A DNA stretch of 64,000 nt from contig OY754467.1 of assembly GCA_963575645.1 (NCBI GenBank), forward strand, positions 32,547,108-32,611,107, read 5' to 3'. The notes beneath the pieces were generated by a model. It had not been told where the DNA came from and searched no databases. It saw nothing but the letters and a program-made list of their open reading frames with translations. Positions 55,346-64,000 of the stretch are shown in pieces. A program made the translations under genes and the position numbers. The DNA is from Xanthostigma xanthostigma (lineage: Eukaryota; Arthropoda; Insecta; Raphidioptera; Raphidiidae). Numbering within the stretch: the stretch's first letter is position 1; every line of letters starts with the position of its first letter.

Positions 55346-56093
55346 AAAAAATTCTTTTTTAAAGTCAGTTGAAAACGACGGAACCGATTACTATAAAAAT
55401 TTTATGGTACCAATGCGGAAATATTCTGAACAAAATGACGTCAAATTTTTTTAAATCAAACCCCTTTAAAAGTTATCGCTGAAATCCCTAAAAAAAAATA
55501 TACGCTCCTCTTTTCTAAAGTCGGTTAATTAGAATAATGTGACATTGCCTTCAAAATCGTAAATAAATATTGATGAAATCTCTTTGAGATTTGGAACGTT
55601 CAGTTCCGACTGTGTATAAACGGATAGATTCTCCTAAACTTACATACTTAATAAGCATTCACACGTTAATTAAAATTGATGACGATGATACATTTTTAAA
55701 GTGCTTGAAACCTGTATATATATTACATATACCGATTAACATATGTAAAGTAGCGTCGCTTTGGATGGGCGACACGTGACGATCAAAGCGACGCCAGACG
55801 TCGTCGGCGTTTTAGTCAGAAGTGGAGTATAGAGCGTAATCAGTGCAACGCACCGGCAGGTGGTCCGCCAACCCACTGTATTATTGAGACACAGTAAAAC
55901 AATTTTTACATTTTTTGTTTACAAAATCAACTACCCACTTTTCTTCTTCGGTCTGTTATAGTATTTATGTATATCTATAAAACGACGGTGTTTTGTAACA
56001 ATTTAAGTAACTTTTAATCGCTTTACAAACAAGCACAAATTTAATGCTATTAATTTGCAAACATTTAAAACAAAACTGTCATATTATACATTT
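55346..56093. other. interval with a strong hairpin at 55752-55793
   Basis: GCGTCGCTTTG and CAAAGCGACGC form an 11-bp stem around GGATGGGCGACACGTGACGAT-like loop sequence. Apart from an eroded 'AAGTCGGTT' fragment (55360-55530) nothing else is seen. Confidence 0.4.
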
Positions 56094-56096
56094 ATT

Positions 56097-57141
56097 AGCT
56101 GGCCATACACACACAGTTCGATCTGCCGGTTTGGAACGGCGCGGTTCAAACGTGCGTATTTATCTGTCCGTTTGTGGGGTATGCACGCGCCAGATGTAAC
56201 CGGCCCAGACTAGTCTGCCAGTTTGCACTGCCATGGAGAAAACCGTCGCCGCCCACAAACGGGCAGTTTTCGTGCAGTTTTGTTTTGAAGTTCTAACTGC
56301 GACAATCAACATGTGTTCTGAAGGTGTTGTTGGAATTATAGAGATTTATAAACAGCATCCGACTTTATGGAAAATCAAAAGTACCTTCATGTAATCTGTC
56401 TTTAATTAAATATTACAGCACATGTTACTGGTATTAAATATCCCAGCGCCTGTGCGGAAATTCCCACTGAATATTTTAAATACGACCTTCCCGTCGCCAA
56501 AAAACGAAGGGTATTAAGCGTTCCTCTGGATCAATTGCTTCTCTCATTACAGTTTTTTTTTTCGTGAGGGCACCTCTTACTAAATTTAATAAAAATGTGT
56601 TTATATCCATCCTCAAATAATTCTTAAAATCGTCCGGGTCATTTTCTCTTAGCTCCTTTAATAGAACACTATGGCTGAGTTGTTTTTTCTTTAGCAAATA
56701 ACTTTTAACCCATTTAGAACGTCGCTTTCTTACACCCGTATTGTCCATTATTTCCATATTAATTATTGCACAACACAAAGCTAGTTTTTTTTTATCACTT
56801 AACATTTCAGCAGTTAACTAAGTTTAACTTTTATAAAAACGGTGCACTTTTTATACGTCAAATAAATTATTTACCTGCAGTTCACCGTGCCGTTCCAAAC
56901 TTTCGTCAAGACGAAATTCCATCCATACGGTTGAATCTGTGGATAAATCTGCCAGTTTCTCCCACTAACGTGCAGTTTGGCATGTGACAGACCGCCCGGT
57001 GCCAGGTTGATGCGTGGATTTTTGTTTTGCGTTAGTGGGTGGCAACGGTTAAAACCGACATGCCGGCGTGACGCATCAAACCGGCAGACCTAACTGTGCC
57101 GGTTGAAACTGCCGGTTCGATCTCTCTGTGTGTGGCCAGCT
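56097..57141 (-). mobile_element. PIF/Harbinger element, internally deleted
   Basis: AGCTGGCCATACACACACAG and CTGTGTGTGGCCAGCT are inverted ends. ATT flanks both sides (56094-56096 and 57142-57144), a 3-bp duplication as expected for Harbinger. Subterminal CCGGTTTG/CCGGCAG words recur at both ends. It encodes an N-terminal transposase remnant. Confidence 0.8.
56350..56805 (-). pseudogene. Harbinger (HARBI1-like) transposase, N-terminal part, frameshifted
   Basis: ATG at 56803-56805. The first 95 or so residues run in one phase: M-L-S-D-K-K-K-L-A-L-C-C-A, basic R-K-R-R-S-K-W-V, then L-R-E-N-D-P-D-D-F-K-N-Y-L-R-M and V-M-R-E-A-I-D-P-E-E-R-L. Near 56511-56516 the phase shifts and continues T-L-R-F-L-A-T-G-R-S-Y, then I-S-A-Q-A-L and I-P-V-T-C. 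This is the order found in PIF/Harbinger transposases ahead of the DDE nuclease. A further shift gives L-K-T-D-Y-M-K-V, after which the DDE catalytic core is gone. The protein is therefore dead. The frame is shorter than a full transposase of about 350-400 residues. Confidence 0.8.
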
Positions 57142-57144
57142 ATT

Positions 57145-57347
57145 GTTACTACGATTAAGAACACCTGACGTGGTACATATTATGAATGTTCCTGTGTTTA
57201 TATTGATTTGAATTTTGAACACTTGAATATTCTCACGATAAGTCAACTTGATAACAACTGATAGCGTTGTTGACTGTACGTATTCGATATATGGATAATA
57301 ACAGCGAGTAGGTATTTCTAAGTTTTTAAAATAAAATATTAACATTA
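57145..57347. other. short AT-rich spacer
   Basis: Nothing recognised. Confidence 0.4.
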
Positions 57348-58105
57348 CAGTGTAAACTCCATTTAATGTCACTCGATATAACGACAAACTCCTTAAAACG
57401 TCGAAATTATCTCTAGTTGGTTTACCTTGTTGCTCATACTATGATATATACTCTAAATAACGACATACCCATTTTAAATAGCGACAACAATACGTCATCA
57501 TCAAGCAATAAACAGTACTTGTTTGTTATTTTGTTGCTTTGTTGTCGGCATTATGTGTACCGAAGATTCCAAGAAATTCGTTCTTTCGTTTATTGGGATT
57601 ATCATTCATTTGTTTAGCTCAGCTGCTTATCGATATTCTTAGTTGCCCACAAACTTGCAAAGTGGGAACATGGCGAGTAAAAAAAAGACGGGTTGCACTC
57701 CGGGAGTGCCGGCAGAAGATAAAACTTGAATATTAACGTCTTAATTTTTTGCATTTAGAAGCAATGTTTATTTATTGGCAACAGTTGTAAATAAAATGGT
57801 TTGTATCATAGATTGCATTTTTATGTACGATATTTCAACGCTAGATGTCTAACGTTGTATAAAATGTATCTGGCAAATACTATCACTTAGAGAGTCTCAC
57901 CCAGTTCTTACTTTTCCTGGCGCGAGTTTAACATTTTTTACCCATTACAAAAAAAGTGTACAACGCCGCTAAAGAAGTACCTATTCACTTCAAAAATCTT
58001 TGTGTATTGACGAACAATTTTTATTAATACGCGCAATATTCTTCTCTCCGTTTAACGCCACACAGTGCAAAGTCCCTTGAGTATCGCTATATAGAGTTTA
58101 CACTG
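57348..58105 (+). mobile_element. pogo/Tigger-type element with later insertion
   Basis: CAGTGTAAACTCCATTTAAT and the inverse of CAGTGTAAACTCTATATAGC, with TA at 57346-57347 and 58106-58107. ATGGCGAGTAAAAAAAAG at 57670 could be the start of a Tigger/CENP-B-like transposase (M-A-S-K-K-K), cut off at once by the inserted repeat at 57680. Confidence 0.65.
57680..57999 (+). repeat. 'GACGGGTTGCACTC' repeat family, copy 2
   Basis: AAGACGGGTTGCACTCCGGG with hairpin CACTCC/GGGAGTG, ending GTACAACGCCGCTAAAGAAG. It is inserted in the Tigger-type element. Confidence 0.5.
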
Positions 58106-58107
58106 TA

Positions 58108-58581
58108 TATATAATGACGTTTTCGTTTCCATAGCTATTAATGAAAAATATATATACTTAACGTGCTCTTGTGAGATGTGCATTAATATTATGAAGATCA
58201 AATCAAACAGAGCAGTTCAAAGTGTCCCTTCGAGTGAGCTAATAATAATTAACTATAGGATCGTTTAAATACAAAAACAAAAACACTTCTAAGCATTTCA
58301 TTTGGAGACACCTTGCTGAGCGGGCAACAATAAACAAGAGCACTTAGGACATTTATTTGTTTTTAAACTTTTATGTCAATACTTACGAGAAAATAATAAA
58401 AGAGTCGAGTGCCTCGTCTATGTATGTTGAATCAGAAAGACAGGATACTTGTAAAAAAGGAATATACTATATTGTGTACGTAGTAAAGCTTTTCAAATGA
58501 ATAGGGCTGTGTGAAAATAATATAATCCAAATTGTAACGTTTTACAAAAATCGGTCAATCGCAAGCACAAATAGAGTATTA
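58108..58581. other. interval without recognised features
   Basis: Nothing supported. Confidence 0.4.
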
Positions 58582-58990
58582 TCTATATATATAAAATTCC
58601 CGTGTCACAATTTTGGCCGCGCTAAACTCCGAAACCATTGAACCGATTTCAATGAAATTTTGTAAATGTGTCTTGCTTGATGCAACTTACGCTATAAGAC
58701 AGTTTTATCAAATATTTTGTACAAAATTACTCAAAAAAACTGTTTTGGTAACATGTCACGACATCTGATCGAATTTACTCAAAGCTATTAGTTCTGAAGC
58801 AAACAAAAAAAACTGTTTTAGTACCAACTAGCAACATCTGTTAGAATTCGCTCAAAGCTATTAGTTCAGAAGCAAATCTGGTATAGAATTTGCTCAAAGC
58901 TATTAGTTCAGACGCCGGGCCGCAAACGAAATACATTTTGCAGAATTATTATATCTATCGCACCCAGGTGAAACCGGGACGGACCGCTAA
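58582..58990 (+). mobile_element. Helitron family B, copy 2
   Basis: TCTATATATATAAAATTCCC to GGGACGGACCGCTAA, inserted between A (58581) and T (58991). Same internal CAAAGCTATTAGTTC repeats as 45519-45941, with a proper CTRR end. Confidence 0.7.
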
Positions 58991-60023
58991 TAGACACTAT
59001 AAAAAATAAATGATTAAAGTGTGTCAAATAAGAAATCAGAAATTATCGGTTTATAAAAGCACGAGGTTGGCGTATTATTTAAATTTTAAAATAATGCTGA
59101 CGTCATGACTCATGATAGCCTGAAGTTTGACGTTAAACGCACATATTATATCTAAATAAACACAAGGTACACACACGTGAGTAAACGATACCGATCCTTA
59201 TTTGCACTTGGTTATTTGTATACTACAAAAATGACGTCACTGTATGCAAATATGGCAGCTTATGTTTTTGCACCAACTTATGTACCAACTTATGTATTTA
59301 AAATTTTGAGTGTTATTTTATATAAAACAATTACATTTAAGTGAAATAAAAAATCTTGTGGATTTATACTATCTACGATATGAATATTTTAAGACAATTT
59401 AAAATAAGAGTCAAATAACTTATTATAGTGTTCCGTGCCATCAGCCGCCTTCCAACACTAGCCGGATTTTGTTTCCGCAAAGAAATAAACACAAACATTG
59501 CTTATAACAACTAATACCATAAGATTTTTTGATCCGGATAATCTATTCTTTTTTTTGTTCAGTTTTTTTTACAGTTCAGCCAGCCCTGACGCGAGAAAGA
59601 ACAAAACAGGGATGGCTTGTTGGCGGAGGGGTTAGAACTCCCTAAATGTGCACTCAGTTGGCTGTGTGTATTCTTTTGTCGAAGCCTGGCAGAGCATCGT
59701 ATTATATCAATATTGAGATTTCAAGTGGCTAATATCTAACGGGCGAGACTACAGTTAATTAAATAGCAATACAAATAAAAGTTGGGATTATTTTTTATGA
59801 ACACTTGTGTGATCTATTTTAAATACAACAATATCAGCCGAATGACTTCATCCATTCTTAATCTCTCTAATCTTCAATATTAGAATGATGATGTGTCAGT
59901 TTTGAAATAAATATAGTTCATAATTCTTATTGGAAATTTAAAATATTCCAGTTTAAAGCGTGTTGTGACAGATGGCTGGTTGCTATCAATTTTATGGTTA
60001 CGGTTTTTTCGTTATAAAGATGA
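58991..60023. other. interval without recognised features
   Basis: Nothing supported. Confidence 0.4.
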
Positions 60024-60821
60024 CTAGTGTACCCGTGCAAAACCTTTTGCATGTATTTTCATATTGTTTTCAAAAAACGATATTTTGATACAGACCTACG
60101 ACAATAATTTTATTCCTTATTAGTTTCCATTTACAGTTATTTTTCTTTTGATTTAGCTTCATCCATCAAGTTGTCTCTATATTTAATTGGTTATAAATTA
60201 AAAAAAAATGTATGAGATCTGTTCATCGTTGTCATGGTTACCCCGCAAGAGCTGTCACAATTCATTTTTAGAAAATCTAACCTCATTTGATAAATTTACG
60301 ATTTTCACTATTTTTTTCTGATCTGAGACCAAATTTTAGACTTGGTACAGTGCATGTAATATTTAAAAACTCTGTTTTGGCATTAAACTAACATAAACTT
60401 ACACGTTCTTAATTTATTTGGAAAATAAAATAAAATTTATTTGTGTATTAATATTTGGAATATTTCCGCTAAAAAACGAACTAAAAATATATACTTCAAT
60501 TGTCAAATATGACTTGTCAAACTGTTTGTAAAATCTCCGACATACGTACATATTTGCATTTCTCTCACACTCATGTCTCGTGAACATCGAAGGATTTTCT
60601 CTCTTTACGTTCCTCTTCACCCCGCTACCCCCTCGTCACTTTTACTATTATCGCTTGAAATCACCCCTTTTAAAGAAATTTCACCAAAAAAAAGCGATAA
60701 TATATCTGTGGACTAAAGGCTTCAGTTTAAAAAAAAAATTGTGTCAATCGGTTTAGTAGGGATGGCTGGCGGATTGTCTAGAGATTTAGGGCTTGTGTTT
60801 TAAATATATAGATATATAGAT
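60024..60821 (-). mobile_element. Helitron family C
   Basis: On the minus strand it begins TCTATATATCTATATATTT after A (complement of 60822) and ends CGGGTACACTAG before T (complement of 60023). The hairpin GCAAAAGGTTTTGC lies about 10 nt from the CTAG end. No Rep/helicase frame is seen, so it is non-autonomous. Confidence 0.6.
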
Positions 60822-61170
60822 ACCTATAATCTACACACAATCAACTTGTAATACAACTTATTTGTAGGACTGCGGAGCTATAAATTTGATAGATTATAGA
60901 ATAATTAGCACATAGACAGAGATAATATTTAACAGAATCTGAATAGCTCAGTTATCATTCAATCAAAGAAGTGCCAAATATAAAGAATTATTGTTATTTT
61001 TCGAATCAGTGCTAATGCTTTTATTACATCTTTTTTTTTCTTATATTGCACGCCACAAAAGTCATGACCTTTAACATTTAGGACAAATGTGTACTTATCG
61101 ATGGTATTAATATATATGTTACAGCAGAAGTCGTGAAATACTATATATTATACGGTGTAAATGTGGTCTT
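60822..61170. other. AT-rich interval, nothing recognised
   Basis: Nothing supported. Confidence 0.4.
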
Positions 61171-61425
61171 ATCAAAAACATAAATGGGAAAAAGGGAGCC
61201 AAGTTCAATATTACATATTATACAAAAAGAATTGAGATCTAAAAAGTTTTCACTTGACAAGTTTTCACACATATAAACATAATAAACATGAAGTTTAGGT
61301 ATAAATCATAATATAAAACACGAAAACTTGCCAAGTGAAAACTTGGCACCTTTTTAGATCTCAATTCTTTTTGTATAATATGCAATATTAAACTTGGTTC
61401 CCTTTTTCACATTTATGTTTTTGAT
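61171..61425. mobile_element. palindromic MITE
   Basis: ATCAAAAACATAAATGGGAA and its inverse, with arms of about 105 bp. A second local pair, CCAAGTGAAAACTTGG, sits beside the centre. No target duplication was resolved. Confidence 0.6.
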
Positions 61426-63017
61426 GGAATATCATTCCTTTTGTAAATAAATTATTATTAGTTATCATGACTTTTGATTGGAATAATTCGGTTTAATATA
61501 AGTGTATCATCCACCATTAATTCTACTGTACGACTCATAATCAGGTATTAAAATATTAATTTAATTAAAACAATTACGTAAGAAGTTACTTTTGATCAAT
61601 ATTTATAAATGCTATCTACTAATTTCAGAAGGAACAAAATATGAGCTGCTTACTACCTAGAAAGAAACAAATTGGGTTTTACTTTGAAAAAAATAATATA
61701 ATAAACTTAACTCTTACTACTACTTTCATAAACTTTTGCGAATAATTTTATTACTTACTAAAATCAACTAGCACAGAATTTACATAGAAAATCATGTAAA
61801 TATTTAGCAAGAAAACTGTTTTGTACTCCAGTGAATATGACAATTGAATCCGTAAGAAATACCGTTTCAAGTAGGAATTTTTATAATAATTGTATATTTC
61901 ATAACAATGGAATGCACAGTGCGAGGCGCCAAATTCGAAACGCGCCGGGTGGTAATAAAAATCGATTGATTGGAGAATATATCAAATCTTAAAAATTCAA
62001 TGTTTTCTGATTTTTTTTCCTTTGTATACACACAATTACCTAGCCGGACGCCAAATTTCAACTGTCTAGGTCATCTGGAAGTGGGTTAGGTTTTTGATCT
62101 ATGTCAGTCAATCAGTCAGTGATAAAATGTCGATTTTTAGACGTTAAAATCTCAATAACCGTTTGAGCTGTATTTATGAAATTTGCGGTTCTAGTTAATC
62201 TATGGGTTTTAATAAATACACCAAATTTCATGGGTTTATATTAAACAGATTTCTTTGTTGAACTTGGCTTGACACGCTGCCGCGTGTCTAGATTTGTGGG
62301 TGTTGCAAAATAAGTTAATATCTAATCTTTAGTTGAACTGCAGCTATCCAGCTTAGATTCAGATGTCCACAGAAATTATCACAAGCCAAACAAAAATATA
62401 GATATAATTAGTAATTTGGAACCAAAAATATATCATATAATATATATTATGTTAAATTAGTTACTTGTTAACTATTTATCTTATAAAATCAAAAATGTAT
62501 AAACGCAAGTAGCTTCTGCGCCGGTGGCTTAGTGCAACATTTTCAAGAGAAAAGTTGCGACATAAAATTAAAAAAAAAACGTGGGAAAACACATTTTGAA
62601 ATAAAAGGAGACGGTTCGTTTACTTCACACGAAATGGATTCGTACACGTTTGTAGCGAATTATTTATGAACGACCCGCCACTTCCACCACCGACATTGCA
62701 CCAAATCTCAAAAACCAAAAACCCGACATTCGTTACAATTTTGCTGCAACCTTTATCATGATGTTTTTTTTTCAAAATTTTATACTTAATTTTTTTGGAC
62801 ATAAGGTGGAGACACAAAAACACATCAAAAGATTTTAACTTTTCAACAATATGCCAAAAAAATAAATAAATATATTTTTTTATTTAAAACTTCTTTTGGT
62901 ACGGTGTGATAAAATCGATTCATAAGATTGGAAATATAACGAAACGTTGCAATATGTTCCGTATAGTACAAAAACCATTACCACTAAGCTAAAGTGGCGG
63001 CGAGGTAGAGCGGGTGC
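61426..63017. other. interval without recognised genes
   Basis: Short frames only. From 62985 a tRNA-like or SINE-like head (GGCGAGGTAGAGCGGGTGCC) begins and is interrupted by the hAT element at 63026. Confidence 0.35.
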
Positions 63018-63025
63018 CTCGTAAC

Positions 63026-63685
63026 TAGGGTTTGCAGTGTCGGTACTGAAATCGAATTTGTATTTCCGGGTACTGGGGGAGATCCAGTACCGAGAAATTC
63101 GATACTTCCGGTACTAGAGAAAAATGTGTGAAATCCTTGTTGTGCGTGAAATAAAATGTTGGAAATAGTCTTGAAGAAGTTTAATCACAATACAAATCAC
63201 TGAATTACTCTACGTAATAAAACTTTAGATATTACTATCAGTCTCAATAATAATCTTTGATAATCAACAAATTAAGTATTAAGTATAATCTTAACTCAAC
63301 TTTAACAAAAAATAATCATTCTTGTCATGAAAAAGGAACCTCAAATTCAAATTTAATAAATTGTATCTATTCAGTCTGGTTTTGAAAAATTCACAAAAAT
63401 TCTGAACTCGTAGTCGTAACTCAAGTACCAAAATTTAATTAAGTAAATAGAAATAAAAAAGTTAAAATAAAAGAAAGAAAAAGCAGAATGAAATTGAGGT
63501 AAGGTCACATGGGTGTTTCAAATCACCGGCGACGATTACAGCATTTACAGCTTGAAAAAATAGTTAAAACATTTAAACTAGTATAATTTTTTGTAGTACC
63601 GGAATTCCCGGGAAATTCGATGCGATGAAATTTTCTGGGAATTCCCCGGAAATTCAGTACCGGTTTTTCTCGGGAGCAATCCCTA
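63026..63685. mobile_element. hAT element with perfect 8-bp target duplication
   Basis: Ends TAGGGTTTGC and GCAATCCCTA; CTCGTAAC at 63018-63025 and 63686-63693. The interior repeats GGTACTG, GAATTCCCGG and GAAATTCG words. There is no transposase frame, so it is a MITE-like derivative. Confidence 0.8.
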
Positions 63686-63717
63686 CTCGTAACCTGAGTG
63701 TCGGTCGGTGCCATCAT

Positions 63718-64000
63718 TATTATTTTTTTTTTAAATTATACTAGTTTTAATTTTGTAGTGTAAAATACAGTCTATTTTTAATTTCAACTTTATTGACCGT
63801 AGACGACGCATTTTTTAATTTATAAAAAAAAACCTCTGGAATATCTCCGGAGCTGCAATTCTCTAATTTTTAAGTTCATTTGTCTATGAGTACAGTGACA
63901 GACAACCACACGGACGAACAACGGGTCTCACTGAGTAAGAGGGTTCCGTTTTTAACCATTTTAGTACGAAACCGTAAAAAATTCGTGAAATCCACGTTGT
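63718..64000. other. old repeat-like end of window
   Basis: Ends with a GAGGGTTCCGTTTTTAACCA-type stretch, reminiscent of 3' parts of insect repeats. No boundaries were found. Confidence 0.3.

Overview
This is a visibly AT-rich animal nuclear DNA window, almost certainly from an insect or another arthropod. The evidence is nested DNA-transposon derivatives (hAT, piggyBac-type TTAA elements, Tc1/mariner/pogo, Harbinger), Helitrons with 5'-TC...CTRR-3' ends inserted between A and T, Penelope-like and non-LTR retroelement remnants, microsatellites and eukaryotic tRNA genes. I see no bacterial or organellar gene organisation. I cannot name the species.

The only genes I call with high confidence are six tRNA-Glu genes on the minus strand (13943-15523). 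Five lie in a tandem array with a step of about 142 bp. Four of those read TTC and the fifth reads CTC. No intact host protein-coding gene is recognisable. Possible host pieces are weak: a 58-codon ORF at 148-324 that runs into a transposon, a possible coding exon at 11324-11655, a possible terminal exon at 31679-31769, and two stretches that look like a first exon with a TATA-like box upstream and a strong 5' splice site downstream (33843-34122 and 43130-43221).

Layout: 0-5 kb, foldback and TTAA elements with two Penelope-derived palindromes. 5-11 kb, a hAT element split by a piggyBac-type MITE, a hAT MITE with a perfect 66-bp palindrome, and a third Penelope-derived element. 11-17 kb, a 562-bp hairpin, the tRNA-Glu cluster and a fourth Penelope-derived element. 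17-27 kb, pogo, piggyBac and 'ACCGACTTC' elements and a non-LTR reverse transcriptase relic. 27-36 kb, a fifth Penelope-derived element, a Helitron carrying a tRNA-Lys-like sequence, and a hairpin of about 920 bp. 36-43 kb, three elements dominated by palindromes or palindrome arrays, a SINE, a Ginger-like element with a short transposase-type ORF, and a second tRNA-bearing Helitron. 43-54 kb, the second 'ACCGACTTC' copy, a Penelope element with coding remnants, and nested palindromes. 54-64 kb, a Harbinger transposase relic, a Tigger-type element, two more Helitrons and a hAT element with a perfect 8-bp target duplication.

The most coherent unusual signal is a dispersed class of short palindromic elements (1871-2118, 2404-2717, 9602-10342, 15892-16068, 27194-27438, 52166-52295, 53348-53597, and the coding-remnant copy 48152-48713). 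Each has two inverted arms, an asymmetric single-stranded-type tail of about 15-50 nt beyond one arm, and direct target duplications of 8-13 bp. Several carry a motif of the form CUGANGA - stem II - GAAA, which is the hammerhead ribozyme core. The copy at 48 kb contains a Penelope-type endonuclease C-terminal remnant, which ties the class to Penelope-like retroelements.
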